Below are positions 23,275-35,045 of a stretch of DNA of 64,000 bases, piece by piece (position 1 is the first letter of the stretch; every line of letters begins with the position of its first letter). Below the pieces are notes generated by a model that worked only from the letters and a program-made list of their open reading frames with translations, searched no databases and was not told the origin of the DNA. The translations under genes and the position numbers were made by a program. The stretch lies in the NCBI RefSeq assembly GCF_022539505.1, contig NC_061509.1, forward strand, positions 135,547,885 through 135,611,884. The letters run 5' to 3'. Origin of the DNA: Lolium rigidum. Lineage: Eukaryota; Streptophyta; Magnoliopsida; Poales; Poaceae.

Positions 23275-26200
23275 CCTATTCTATTGTTTCACCGCCGAGC
23301 GCCGACCCATCAGCAGCTCCGGTTCCTTCCTTCAGATCCTCGCGACGAAACACGGCCGTCTAGTGGACACTCTGCCTCCTCCAAACCAGCCCCCTTTGAT
23401 CTCGCGAGGTGGAAGAACACGCGCAGTGCCCGTCGCAGCCGCCGTTGAGTCGCCATGGAAGGCGGCAAGGAGGAGCACATAGGAGCGGCGCAGCGTTGCA
23501 TGGATCATGGGGGGCGCTGGATCCGGTGGTCAACATGGCCGTCGCCGTCGCCCCTTCTCATTTCCCTGAGGTCAACTCCATCGGTGGCCTTCCCCGCTTT
23601 TTACTGTCCTCAAACGAGGCAGATCAGCCAGGTGTGAGGCGCAGGTCGCAGAGGCAGCCGTCATGGCGTCGTCCACCCCCTGCAGGATTCTAGGATGCAC
23701 TATTCGCCCTCCTCAACGAGCCTCCTCATTGCTCCGGTTCTCAGATCGTCGTCATCAATCCATTGATCCGGCTGTGACAAGCCTAGGTGATACCAGGTTC
23801 CCTCCCCGTCCCCTGGCTATTGCTTTGCTTCTGTGTTAATTAGGCATGCAACATCGGGTAGAAGATAATATTTCCCAATGCATGAATATGAAGAGAAATA
23901 GATCAAAGTAATTGGATTAGATAGCCGAGAACAATTAGCCGAGTACATAGGTGTGTGATTTGTTTACACTTAACTGGGAGACAGATAGAGTTAGAGCAGA
24001 ATAAATATTACATTAGAAGTAATTGAATCAGATAGCCAATAACATTTTTCTCTGCCAGTACTGGTACATTGGCTATCTAAGATCCTTTTCAATCTTGTTT
24101 TCTACATAGCTCTTGAACAAGATTATCGCCTGCAAAGGAGAATTCATAGAGCAAGAGCATATATGTAGATGTAGCCCCGTATGGACAATTACATAGAACA
24201 AGATTTTCAACATTGGACTTGGCCTCACGTTTGCAAAAACTAAAAGTTTCCATCCTTCACAGTGGCATTCTATTAGGCATACAATTTCTGTACCCACTGA
24301 GAGAACACTTCGGTTAGGTATCTTCAGCTGCCAGCCTGGTTTATAATGATAGTTTTGTTCAAAACATATGTTCTTGAAGGGTACTTGATTACAAATATTT
24401 GAATGTATACATTTTTTAAATCTTGGTTTGGGTTACATCTATATAGTTAAATGCCAGATTGGAGCATATAACAATTAAAAAATAGCGGCACCTATTACCT
24501 GATATATTATTAGTTGTAGTTACTTATTCAAAGTATCCAACCATTCTTTCCAGTATTTGGTGCAAATCAATAGTTTAACATTCACACATTACTGTGGCAT
24601 TATTTTGTAGAATACCGCAGATGAAAAATGTCTACCATCTTTGCAGCAATTGAAGTGAAACATGGATTCTTGAAGCATACTTTTGAGGTAATGGTTCAAC
24701 GCAGAGACTTACCTTATTTCTTAACGTGGTGCATTTGCATGCATAACAAAGACAGCAATATATAGTCAAACATACGCAATAGATGTCTAAATTTGCTACG
24801 ATAACTTCTATACTGAACATGCATAAGAAAGTTAATTATAAGTTATCGCATCAAGTCCTTAAATTTTCTGTATTGAAACGTTTGATGTATGGTAATAGAA
24901 GTATGTGAATCCATGTTCGAGACGCTCATTCATGCTTGCCTTCCCCAGCGATGTGGTTCATCGAACGGTATGAGGCGCTGAAAGCGAGAGCTTATGAAAG
25001 GCCTAAAGCATCACCAAGCATGGTTTTAGACAAAAAAAATTGCTCAACATATACCATCGTATTCCATTATGGTTTCGGAGATGCATATTTCGAAATATCC
25101 GATTGGTGAATCTTACATGATCTGCGTTTATTGAAGTGTTCTGCAACAAAACGATCGATTATGTGTATTTTCATCTGTTTGTCTATCTAAAATAATATTT
25201 CATATGTGTGTAAAATTTAAAATGCTTTCTTGGTTTTCTCTGCCTAAATATCGCAGTGTCAAAGCCATAATAGAAGTGTTGGGCCGGTAGAGATGGCCAT
25301 GTGATGGAGGTGAGGCTTGTTGCAGTTGTTAGCCTTTTGCTCTTCCCTTCGATAAAATTCAGAATGGCTGCTTATGAAGATGCCCGATTGATGCCGTGTT
25401 GTTGATACGCCCACACACGCCAACTAAGAATCAGTGTTAGCACATTACTATCTATTAAGTATCCACTCACAAGCATATATTTAGTTCAGCGCAATATAGA
25501 ACAAATTAGATAGAAATGAGTAATTGAGATTGATTACTAGAATAGTTCAACGGCAACGATTGACATCTGATGGCCAATCATATATTTAGTTCAGCGATGG
25601 CACCTTCTCGGATGACACCTGACAGCGTGCATTTATTATTTCAAATTGTTAAATGTTTTTCATTCCTACAACATCCAAAATTTGATCTACTATTGTGTTA
25701 GTCAAGGAGTTTCTTAGATTGTAAGCATCTCATGTTCTAGCTTTTTTTCCCCACCATAGGTTTTGTACTTTAGTTAGCTGTGTTGCATGATATTACATGA
25801 AACTAGCTTATTAGAATTGCTACTTCTGGAGGAAACCCAGTATACATCAGATTCTTCTGAAGTGTCTTTTACTACAAGAACCTATTTTCATATTCTAATT
25901 AATTTTTAATTAATCATGCACTTATTACAACACAAAAGAAAGAATCAGTCTGATTTTTATATTAGGGGAACTACTCTCGCAGAGCCTAATTGTAAGGCAT
26001 AAAGCAATATTTAAAATCCCAATAGAGTTATGAGCTATATTCTTGCAATGAATCATTTTGTTATTCAAAGTCTGCATTTTGTTATATAGTGTAGCTATCT
26101 TCATGTGAAAAATGTACTATGCTGCTTCCATTGCATTCCATGTTCTTGGATAAAGAACAAGTACAAAATGTCTTCTTCTCCGTGCAAAATGTGGCTTTAT

Positions 26201-26440
26201 TTGACATGAATCACCTAATAAGTAAAAAAGATAAGCCCGGCCACATAAAGTTTCAACAATTATAGCCACCACTCTAGGGCTTTTCTTACCTTATTAGAAA
26301 TACCCTAGTGGAACTCAAGTGTAGTTGTTCAATTTCTGGCCATATCTTCCTTCCAGTGAAATTTTCTCTAGCCTTTTAAGGTTTTACTTCTAATTATTAT
26401 TAGCTATGTCTATTAGTTACAATTTTTCCAATACATCTCG
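23275..26440. other. GC-rich block then AT-rich intron-like DNA
   Basis: 23280-23700 is GC-rich and could be the first exon of a lost gene; its short frames are not recognisable. From 23800 the DNA is AT-rich and resembles a large intron leading to the oxidoreductase exons near 26.5 kb. No other exon identified with confidence. Confidence 0.4.
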
Positions 26441-26445
26441 ATGAA

Positions 26446-26735
26446 AGGTTCCAGCCAAATGTCTTCCTGTGACAAGACCATACCCCAAGGTTGTTGCTAT
26501 GCTAATGTCAGGAGTGAAAATGTTATCTTGATATACAACTATTTTTTGGTAGTTTTATCATGTGCCTTGGGCCTCATATTTGATCAAATACATTTTAAGC
26601 TCAGTTTTAGAATGTAAATTGCTTCATGTTCTTATCTTAATTGACTTATGTTGCCTTTAGGTAGGTCAAATGACACACGGAAAGTTGTTAGTTACAACAG
26701 CTGCTGGTGGAACAGGACAGTTTGGTGTTCAGGTC
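26446..26735 (+). pseudogene. ZADH2/quinone-oxidoreductase fragment (two exons)
   Basis: Two exon-like pieces carry motifs of the plant ZADH2-type zinc-independent alcohol dehydrogenase/quinone oxidoreductase family. The first (26449-26520) reads VPAKCLPVTRPYPKVVAML; the second (about 26662-26733) reads GQMTHGKLLVTTAAGGTGQF, containing the Rossmann nucleotide-binding AAGGTGQF motif, and is bordered by AG and GT. The family reduces activated double bonds using NAD(P)H. The first piece runs into a stop, and neither earlier nor later exons could be found, so this is a decayed fragment. Confidence 0.6.
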
Positions 26736-26739
26736 AACC

Positions 26740-27675
26740 GATGCTATTTTGATATTGTTTCTATATCTTGTGAATGTTTGATGTACTGCTCAACCGCTCA
26801 TTATTTCAATAGTTCATCTTGAAAGAACGTGCCCTATAAAACTTGCACAAGATAGCTATTTCATGCAGCTAGAACATGTATAGCATTTGGGGCCAGGCTA
26901 TGGTCATGCAATCTGTATGCTATTCTAGGATATTTACAAGGTTCTCTCTTTTGTCAACATGTTAATATTTTTTGTTAAGCAACCGTTATTGAATTTGTAC
27001 TGAACCATATCCTTATGCTATGAGTGTTTTTTCTATCAGAATTGAAAGTACATATCTCTTATAGTTTTTGACTTGAAGAGGACCCAGGTTTAGTCATATT
27101 TAGTTGTGAATGTTTGGATCATGATATAAGTTGAATATTCTATTACTATAAATTAAGCAGAACACCAATATTTATTATTGTAAAATGTGATTTAGAGATC
27201 AAGGTGGTGAATTCTTGTAGGTTAAAGTAAGATATTATCGTACAGTTGATGGAACTTGCACAACTGACACCGATCTTATAGGATTGACTACTCGATCGAT
27301 TGTCTTGCGGAGAGAGCTCATCGCCTTGATGTGTGGCCCATAGAGAATACCTTTGTGGGCAGGTAGGCGATGTTAATTTCCTCTATTTATCTTGCTCACA
27401 CATTTTGGATAGATCATTGTCTCACAAGATATATGTTTCCACTCATGGCCAAGTCCAGACCCCAGCCAACCAAAAATGACAGCATACAGAAGGGCTAAAT
27501 AGCTCACCGCAGAACCTAAACGCTATTAGCGAAGGACGGCGCGGCAGAGCGCGCTGGGTCCATCTAGTCTGGAGATAATCCAGGAAGCCAACATCCATCG
27601 GGAGATAATCCAGGAAGCCAGTCTAGACGATGCGAAAAAGGAAATAAAAATAAATGGTCTGCCCATCCCGACTTA
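26740..27675. other. AT-rich non-coding DNA with a short direct repeat
   Basis: No gene seen. A 20-bp word (GGAGATAATCCAGGAAGCCA) occurs twice, at 27571-27590 and 27601-27620. Confidence 0.5.
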
Positions 27676-29419
27676 GAGCATCTCCAGTCGCCTTCCCAAA
27701 CCGTTCCCTAAAAGGATTTAGAATGCGCCGGACAAAAAAACATGCTCAGCCGCGTCCCCCAAAGCCTCTTTTTGTCCGGCGTGGCCCGATACGGTGTCCG
27801 GCGCCCGAGCCCGTCCCCGCCCCACAGGGGACACTCCGGGCACGCCAGACATAACAAAAAGCGAGGCGAGGTGTGGCGGGACCGACACGTCAGCGGTACA
27901 TTCAAGTTTAGACCTAACCGTCGCCTACCTCGCGACGGAAGTTATTGGCGCGCAGTGACACACGACCGAAGCGTCGCAGCTTTCCCTTAATGGCGACGGA
28001 GGGGCATGCGAGATGTCTCGTCGGTGCTGCGCAGCCTCCACGCGTCACCGGCGTTCGCGCTTTCCCGCACTTTCTTCCCGCCGCTTCTGGCCGCTTCCCG
28101 CGCTTTCTTCCCGCCGCTTTTGGCCTCTTCCCGCGCTTACTTCCCGCCTCCAGCATCTATAAAAAGCCCCCCCCCCCGGCTCAATGGCAGCCACCACAGT
28201 CGCCAGCGCCCCTTTCTCCGCCGCAAGCACAACCCTCGTCGCTTGAACACCACTGCGCAATGATGAACCGCCCCAGCGCCGGCCAGTTCCCTCCACCACC
28301 GTCTCCACCACCACCTCCACCACCGGATTCGCAGTTCGGCATCGACGCCGCCACGGAGGAAGAGTCGCGGCGGCGCCGGGTGGAGCGTTGGCGTGAAGAG
28401 CAGCGGCACCGGCGGGAGGCAATTGAGGAGCGGGAGCATCAGCAGTGTGAGGCGGCGACGGGAGCGTCAGCAGCGGGAGACACCGCAGCTGAGGAGAACG
28501 CGACGTGGGAGGAGGCAGCACTGGCGGACACCATTGCGGCGTTCGACGCCGCCATGATAGAAGAGGCGCGGCGGCGCCAGACGCAGGAGATGGCCGAGTG
28601 GTGGTGTGCGGAGCGGCAGCGCCAGCGCATGGAGCGGGAGTCTAGTACCGTGAACGACGGGAGGCGATCGAGCGGCGGCGGCGGGAGGCGGTGGAACGTC
28701 ATCAGCAGCAGGCGGCGGAGGAGCGTCAGCAGCGGGAGGCGGCGCTGGCGGCACCGTAGGCGGCTTGGGGGGCGCAGGCGGATGCGTTGGCGGCGCAACT
28801 GGAGGCACAAATGGAGGAGGAGGAGGAGGAGGAGGAGGACGAGGCCGAGGAGGACGATGCGGAGCAGGAGGACGACAACGGTGACGACTTCGAGTGGTCC
28901 GACGACGACGGGCCGCACCCGGACGAGGCGGCGTATCAGCAACGAGCGTTCGTCGAGTCCTTCGAGTCGGAGAAGAAACTCCAGGACGACGCTAGTTTCC
29001 GCGAAGAGGCGCATATTCGCCGCGCCGTCGAGCTCTCCCTCCATGCGGCGCAGCAGGGGAGGGCAGGCGACGACGCGCTGCTGGAACAACGGCGTCTGCT
29101 CACCGTCCTACACATTGAGAGGCGGCGCCTGGAGGAGCTACGGCGGAGGGGAGGTGACGAAGGGGCAGGGCCGTCGAACGCACCGCCGGACGGTCAGTAG
29201 GCTAGGGTTTAGATGAAATCTAGCCGTTTTTATTCAAACTTTGTAATATATAATCAAATTTGAATAAAAACCTTTATTTTCGTGCACTAATATTTATTTG
29301 GAGTGGACGTTTAGGGGATGCGACTGGGGAGCGACGTCCCCCAAACACGACACGAACAAAACACGTCCTCCATCCGGTGCCGTTTGGAGGACGATTTGGA
29401 GATGGAACTGGAGATGCTC
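27676..29419 (+). mobile_element. PIF/Harbinger-like element with own ORF
   Basis: Both ends begin GAGCATCTCCAGT (inverted) and are flanked by TTA (27673-27675 and 29420-29422), the 3-bp target type of PIF/Harbinger. Inside is one GC-rich coding region but no DDE transposase. A 356-bp relative with the same kind of ends lies at 51337-51692. The element is therefore probably non-autonomous and moved by a transposase supplied elsewhere. Confidence 0.75.
28260..29200 (+). pseudogene. charged coiled-coil ORF in Harbinger-like element
   Basis: From ATG at 28260 the protein has a Pro-rich segment, then long Arg/Glu-rich helices (EEESRRRRVERWREEQRHRR). A frame change near 28660 and an in-frame TAG near 28757 interrupt it. 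The C-terminal 137 residues (28787-29200) are open: an acidic block, then DEAAYQQRAFVESFESEKK and AHIRRAVELSLHAAQQG. No transposase motif or known enzyme domain is visible. Proteins of this look are repeated in grass genomes, but function is unknown to me. The 5' part could instead be a non-coding remnant. Confidence 0.5.
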
Positions 29420-29589
29420 TTAAAAAGAAAACCACCCTCCCCACAAATCGAGTGGATCTCATCAAAACCTACCCGCCGCCTCCAGTTCCCACCGCGACCC
29501 GGTGATACGCTTGGCGAACTCTCTACGCGGCAAAACTATCTGCCCTCTCTCTTTGTTTTGCTTTTCCTCTCCCTGATCTAAAATCCTCT

Positions 29590-29990
29590 CTGAAATGCAG
29601 CCTGGAGGACTGACAGCAGAGCAGCGATTCATGTCGACTACTAGAGGGAGGACGATGAGTGGGAGGTGCTCCTTGCCGCCAACAGCCTGATCGACGAAAA
29701 CGGCGGTGACGGTGCGTAGTTACTCCATGGCAGAGATGGCGTCGACATGATGTCCGCGCAGCTCGCCGCGGAAGCGGAGCACCAGAATCCGTACCGGGCG
29801 GGCAGCGGCAGAGGCCGCCGTGGAGGGCCTCCCCACAGTGGTGATCGCGGGGGCCAACCCGGTGCGTGGTGTGCAAGGATGTGTGGCGCAAGGACGGCTT
29901 CGAGGCCGCTCGTGCGCGCACCTCTACTACGATGCATGGTCTGCATCGTTTTCACGTTTCATGTGTACAGGTACATCACCTGACATGTTA
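29590..29990 (+). pseudogene. RING-H2 E3 ubiquitin ligase remnant
   Basis: Across frames one can read DDEWEVLLAANSL, then AAVEGLPTVVIAGAN, then CVVCKDVWRKDGFEAAR and CAHLYYDAW. This order (WEVLL.ANSL, LP.V.V, C-x2-C, CxHLYH) is that of plant RING-H2 ligases. Frameshifts and a stop at about 29718 separate the parts, and the second CPxCR half of the RING is not found. The gene would have bound an E2 and ubiquitinated a target. Here it is dead. Confidence 0.5.
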
Positions 29991-30603
29991 GTACCAACAA
30001 TAAGATTCATGTCTTGTAAATTTGCACTGGTTATTATAAGTCCATCGCTTATGTTTTGATTTTGTAATGTCTGATTTTTTTGATTGTTTTCAGCATACTT
30101 CTATCTCCGAAGAACTGTACAATAACATATCTCAGCTGCAAATTCTGCTCAACGACCAGTAAAGATTGTACTGTCTTTCTTAGATGCATCCAAGCACAAC
30201 CTTACAAATATCTTTTGTTCGAGTTATCTGCATTTTTTGTTCATAGAAAATACTTTACAATGAGCGAAAATTCTCATGTCCACCGTCCATGTCCCTTTGA
30301 TGGCCACAGTTGTTCGTGGTAAAAGCAATTGGTAATATATAAGTGAAGAATATATTGTTCTCAATAATTTTTCATGATCAAATCAATTATTGTGACCGAG
30401 TGAAAACTTGGGGCTATTCTTGTTAATTTGATGCACCAAACATGTATTTGATGAAAAGAAAATGCATGAAGCACCGATATGTGTTCATCTCACATCCACG
30501 TTTTTAATTTTGAAATTCCAGCTGTGTTGTAACTTACAGGTGCCTACCTGGTGCGGACGCCCACGACCCAACAACAATTAGGTCAGCTATCTCTTATGTT
30601 TCC
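29991..30603. other. AT-rich DNA without recognised genes
   Basis: No coding or repeat feature seen between the RING-H2 remnant and the PIF/Harbinger element. Confidence 0.5.
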
Positions 30604-30683
30604 TAAGAGCATGTCTAACAGGCCCCGTATTTTTTCGCCCCTTAAAACGCGAGTAGAGGGCCCTGTATTCACTTTTCGCCGGC

Positions 30684-30787
30684 CGAAAACTCGGACGAGC
30701 TAGCAGACCCCGTATCCCACCCCGTAAAACAGAATATTCTGTTTTACGGGGTGGGATACGGGGTCTGCTAGCTCGTCCGAGTTTTCG
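30684..30787. repeat. 104-bp perfect palindrome
   Basis: Each arm is 52 bp with no spacer, centred on AATATT at 30733-30738. It lies just inside the left end of the Harbinger element and includes copies of the terminal word GACCCCGTA in both directions. Such a sequence can form a hairpin or cruciform. Confidence 0.9.
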
Positions 30788-31146
30788 ACCCCTCAAAACA
30801 GGGTTTTTTGACAAATTGCATATTAAAACCAACACACCATTCACATAAAATAAATGTTTTACATCACACAATAATCGTCTTAATTATTACAATAATGTTT
30901 CTCGGAAATGTCAACAAATGTTCTAATGGAAGAATTAAACAAATAACAAATGTTTCACGCATACAACAAATAGGAAATGAATGTTCCACACATACAACAA
31001 TGGGAAATGAATGTAAAAACTCATTGGCCATGCAACTGCCAATGGTGATCAATCAGATCTTGGGTGAGCTGGTGATGAGTCTCGGCATTTTCAATGCCTC
31101 GATGAGCTGCAAGAAAAGCTTCAAGCCGATCAGGGTTCCTCTCGGG

Positions 31147-32354
31147 CTACACTCGGGTGCCAACATTGTCATAGAAACATGGCAAGTTTAAACCTCTTTC
31201 ATCTTCAATGATCATGTTGTGAAGAATCACACAACATGTCATGACATCAACAAGAGTTTCCTTGTCCCAAAACCTAGCAGGACCCACGACAATTGCAAAC
31301 CTTGCTTGAAGGACACCAAAAGCTCTCTCAATATCCTTGCGGCATGCCTCTTGATTTCTGGTGAAGCAAGCTTCCTTTCTTGTCAAAGGCCTGTCCTTTT
31401 TCTCTTTTATGGACTTGACAAGGGTTGCATAGTTAGGGTAAATACCATCTGTGAGATAGTACCCCATGGTGTACTCATTGTTCATAACTTTGTAGTTACA
31501 AGGTGGAGCATCACCCTTAACTAGTCTTGCAAACAACGGGGATCTATTCAAGATGTTGATGTCGTTGAGTGTCCCCGGCAATCCAAAAAAGCATGCCAAA
31601 TCCATAAGTCTTGAGAGGCCACAGCTTCAAGAACAATGGTAGCATCACGGCTTTTGCCACAATACATGCCATGCCATGCTTTTGGACAATTTTTCCATGT
31701 CCAATGCATGCAATCCAAACTACCAAGCATCCCCGGCCACCCCCTCTTTTCATTGATCTCCATGAGCCTTTTTGTATCATCCTCATTTGGAGCTCGGAGA
31801 TACTTCTCTCCATACAACTTGATCACCATCTTGGTAAACATACGCACGCAATCCGTGGTTGTTTGCACACCAATGCGAAGGTACTCATCGGTATAATCTG
31901 CTGGTATACCGTATGCAATAACCCTCATGGCGGCAGAATTTTTTTGGTATGGGCTAAATCCCATGACTTGGGCAGCATTTCTTTTTTGCTTGAAATAATC
32001 GCAATTTGCCTCGCAATCTTTGACGATTTTCTCGAACAAAGTCCTACGCATTCGGTACCGTCTACGGAAGAGGCGGGGAGGATAGGTCGGTACCTCGGCG
32101 AAATAATCTTGCATCAGCTGCTCGTGGCCGAGCGCGCGGTTCCGCGGAATGCACATACGCCCCATCACGGATCCTTTCCGCTGATCCAGCAGCTTCATGC
32201 GGTCCTCCGTTTGCTTCAAGCCGAACAGGAGCAGCATCATCTCCGTCTCATCGTCGTTGAGCAGCTCGTCGATATCCGAATCGCCGGAACCCGACGACGA
32301 CCAATCGGTGGACATCGCGTCCAAATCCGCCATGTGCACATCCTCCGAAGCCAT
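31147..32354 (-). pseudogene. Harbinger transposase with one frameshift
   Basis: ATG at 32354 begins MASEDVHMADLD. The helix-rich N-terminal part includes RRRYRMRRTLFEKIVKDCEA. The DDE nuclease has D in GSLDCMHW, D in YLTDGIYPNY and E in DIERAFGVLQARF. The frame breaks at a run of six T (31579-31584, complement): related proteins read HAFFGLPG across this point, so one base appears to be missing. The second half (31605-31147) is open to its natural stop. Apart from this the gene looks complete. Confidence 0.85.
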
Positions 32355-32869
32355 CTACCACGGTGTACCATACATCAGCCCCAAATCCCACCAATTTACC
32401 GGCGGCAACGAAGAAGAACGCGGCGGAATACTCACCGGCGGAGAAGACCACGGCGGGAGGGCGGGCGGCGCGCGCGGAGGGACGCGGAACTTCGGCGGGG
32501 GCGCGGCGGAGGTGCGGCGGGCGTCGAAGAACCTCGACGAGGCTGGGCGGACGGCGGAGGGGCACGGATCTGACGGATTGCGGCGGCGGCGCGCGGGTGG
32601 CGGCGGCGGCGCGCGGGGGAAAACGGGTGGGGGGAACTGAAATGTCCGCGCGCGCTTTTGGAATTGGGATGCTGGCTTCGCCCACTATCCCCGCTCCCAC
32701 CCCGCACAAGTAGGGGGCGAGGACCCGCCCCGTACTCGAAAACAGCAAAAAACGATTCGGGGGCCGTTTTTACGGGGCGTGCTAGACGGCCGGGTAGAGC
32801 CGAAACCCTCAAACCGGCGGTTATTATACGGGTTTGCCCCTTTTACGGGGTCTGTTAGACCTGCTCTAA

Positions 32870-33189
32870 CTACTACCAATTGTGGTGCTATCTTTTCAGG
32901 TTTTGTTTGTAACATGAATGTACTTCTTTTGCTTATATCGCTGAGCTGAATTTGAATAACGGATCACAAACCAACTCCTCATTGTGATATCTCAGTTGTT
33001 GGTCATCGGCCAATTCATCAGCGCAGCGGCCGCCGCGTCGTCGCCGATACCTACGTCGACCCCGGCTGCTCTCGCCGGTTCAAGTGTTCCGTCAATCACG
33101 CTGGCAGTTAACCAGCCCGTAGACGACGCGATCATGGGCCTGCATGCAACCGCTGGGCCCATCAGGGAGGACGTGGACCTGGCGGTACC
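32870..33189. other. no recognised gene
   Basis: The DNA flanking the Harbinger element is AT-rich to about 33000, then GC-rich. Open frames exist but have no recognisable domain. Confidence 0.4.
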
Positions 33190-34225
33190 GCTGGGGTGGA
33201 CCCACTTGAGGAGGAGACGACGTAGGTTTCGCAAACTGCCTCCGTCTCCCGCACGATCGTCTCCATCGCCGCAATCGCTGTGGTCTGCCGCGCCGCCGTC
33301 TACGCGGTCACCATCTTCGTCGTCCTCTACCGCGCCGTCTTCGTCCAGGGTAGCCGCCACGTCAAGGTCGTCTTCGGCAGCTCGTCTGTCGTCGCCCCGA
33401 CCTGTGCTACCGCCGACCTGGTCCCCAGATCGTCCGTCTTACCTCTCTGTCGTCGTGCTACCGCTGGTGGGTGGCATGGCGGATCCAAGGCCTTCGCGGC
33501 TGCAGCGTCTTCGCAAGGTGGCGGGACAAGGGCGGCACCAAGGCCGGTTGCTGTGCGGCCGCCTCCTCCTATCGTCATGCAGCCGCCGATTTCGTGTGGA
33601 CCCGGCTTCGTACAACAGCAACAGGCCTCGGGCGCTCAGCACACTTAGCTGCAGCCCGCTCAGCAGCAGCAGCTGTCCCAGGGGCAAGGAGGGCATTATC
33701 CGCCTCCGTTTCCGCAGTACCGGCCCACCGCGACGCTGCCGTTCCGGCCGCTGCAGCCTCCGTCAAGGCAACCTGGGCCGCCAGCTTATTTTCCGCAAGC
33801 AGCGCATCAGTTCATGCAGCAGCGCCCCTTTGCTCCACCAAGTTTCCAGTCATAACAACAACAGTTCCCGCAGCCGCATTTTGGTCAGTACCAACAGCAG
33901 CAGTTCGTGCCTCCATCCGCGGCGACAGTGGGGCAGGTTGGGTCAAGAAACAAGCGTAAGAAGAAGAAAGGTGGGCAGCAAGGTCATGTCGTGCAGCAGC
34001 CTCAGTTCCCTCAGCAGTCACCTCAGCAGTCAGATCAGTTGTTACATCCACATTTAGGGTTGTCGGCGGGCGCTCCAACTGGAGCGGTGCAGACGGTTAC
34101 ACCTGTCCCGGAGGCGTTGCGGGGTGTTTGAGGCTCCTTCTTCTTCGGAGCCTGCTTTGGTTGCGGATGCGGGTCAAGGTAAAGGGAAGAAGTCCGGGAA
34201 ATGCTGGAAGTGTGCAGTTGACTTT
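33190..34225 (+). pseudogene. retroelement gag/ORF1-like remnant, Gln/Pro-rich
   Basis: The plus strand reads through several frames as a Pro/Gln-rich protein (QPPSRQPGPPAYFPQAAHQF), then a basic patch (RNKRKKKKGG) and GKGKKSGKCWKC, which looks like the start of a CCHC knuckle. In-frame stops and shifts occur near 33650 and 33855. The assignment to a grass retroelement ORF1/gag rests on composition and the knuckle start only; it is cut at about 34226, where LTR-type sequence begins. Confidence 0.4.
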
Positions 34226-34229
34226 GGTG

Positions 34230-34945
34230 GAAGTTGGGAGTGAAGGATTTCTCATTGCATTTGGTGTATCGGTTTGAGTTCTCTGCGGTGATTCGTGAAA
34301 GTGAAAGCAAGAAAGTTGTTACTCTTGGGTTCTTGGAACCCTGACGAATTTGAGGCCTTTGTGGCGATTTGTTGGGAGCCTCCAATTAAGTCGTTGATGC
34401 GTGCCCCAAGCTTTGTGTAAGGACCAGTTTCCACCTCGAAGGAAATCCCCTAGTGGAACCGTGACTTAGGCCTTTGTGGCAAGGGTCACCGGAGAATAAG
34501 GTGAGGCGCCTTCGTGGCGCTCGGTGTGTGGTGTGACTACCGCATCTTGGGGTGAGGCCTTTGTGGCGTTGGTATGCATCGAGCAACCACACCTCAAGGT
34601 GATGCCATTTATGGCATTCGAGAGCACTAAGCCACCACATATCTTCAACGAAGATTAGCACTCGCAAGAGTGTGAATTTCGGGATAAATCATCACCTCCT
34701 GCGTGCCTCAGTTATCTCTATACCCGACCTTTTTTACTTATGCACTTTACTTTGTGATAGTCATCGTGCTTAAAGTTATATATCTTGCTATGACATAGTT
34801 GCTTGTATTGCTTAGCATAAGTTGTTCGTGCACATAGGTGAACCATAGTATATAGGCTTTGAGCTTGACAAAGTAAACGTTAGTTTTATTCCACATTTGT
34901 TAAGCCCATATCGTAAAAGTTCTAAACCGCCTATTCACCCCCTCT
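34230..34945 (+). repeat. copia LTR fragment
   Basis: Contains phrases typical of a grass copia LTR, such as repeated GAGGCCTTTGTGGCG, and ends in CGCCTATTCACCCCCTCT, which normally lies a few tens of bases before the LTR end. The end is lost in the gap. Confidence 0.6.
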
Positions 34946-35045
34946 NNNNNNNNNNNNNNNNNNNNNNNNNNNNNNNNNNNNNNNNNNNNNNNNNNNNNNN
35001 NNNNNNNNNNNNNNNNNNNNNNNNNNNNNNNNNNNNNNNNNNNNN
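34946..35045. other. assembly gap (100 N)
   Basis: Exactly 100 N between a copia LTR end and LINE sequence; real gap length unknown. Confidence 0.99.

Larger units (their letters stand above)
30607..32866 (-). mobile_element. PIF/Harbinger DNA transposon
   Basis: Inverted ends GAGCA(T/G)GTCTAACAG(G/A)CCCCGTA are flanked by TAA (30604-30606 and 32867-32869), fitting the TWA target of the superfamily. The 2,260-bp element carries one transposase gene on the minus strand and no second (Myb/SANT-like ORF1) gene, which autonomous members usually have. The left subterminal part contains a 104-bp perfect palindrome. Confidence 0.85.

Noticed and set aside
27571..27620. Two 20-bp repeats as a possible CRISPR-like array
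   Set aside because: Only two units, a 10-bp spacer and a plant nuclear context; a small local duplication.
28439..29089. 216-residue minus-strand frame
   Set aside because: Leu/Arg-rich shadow of the plus-strand charged ORF in the Harbinger-like element.
32984..34057. 357-residue plus-strand frame
   Set aside because: Ser/Arg-rich low-complexity product of GC-rich DNA; the retroelement-like peptide lies in another frame.
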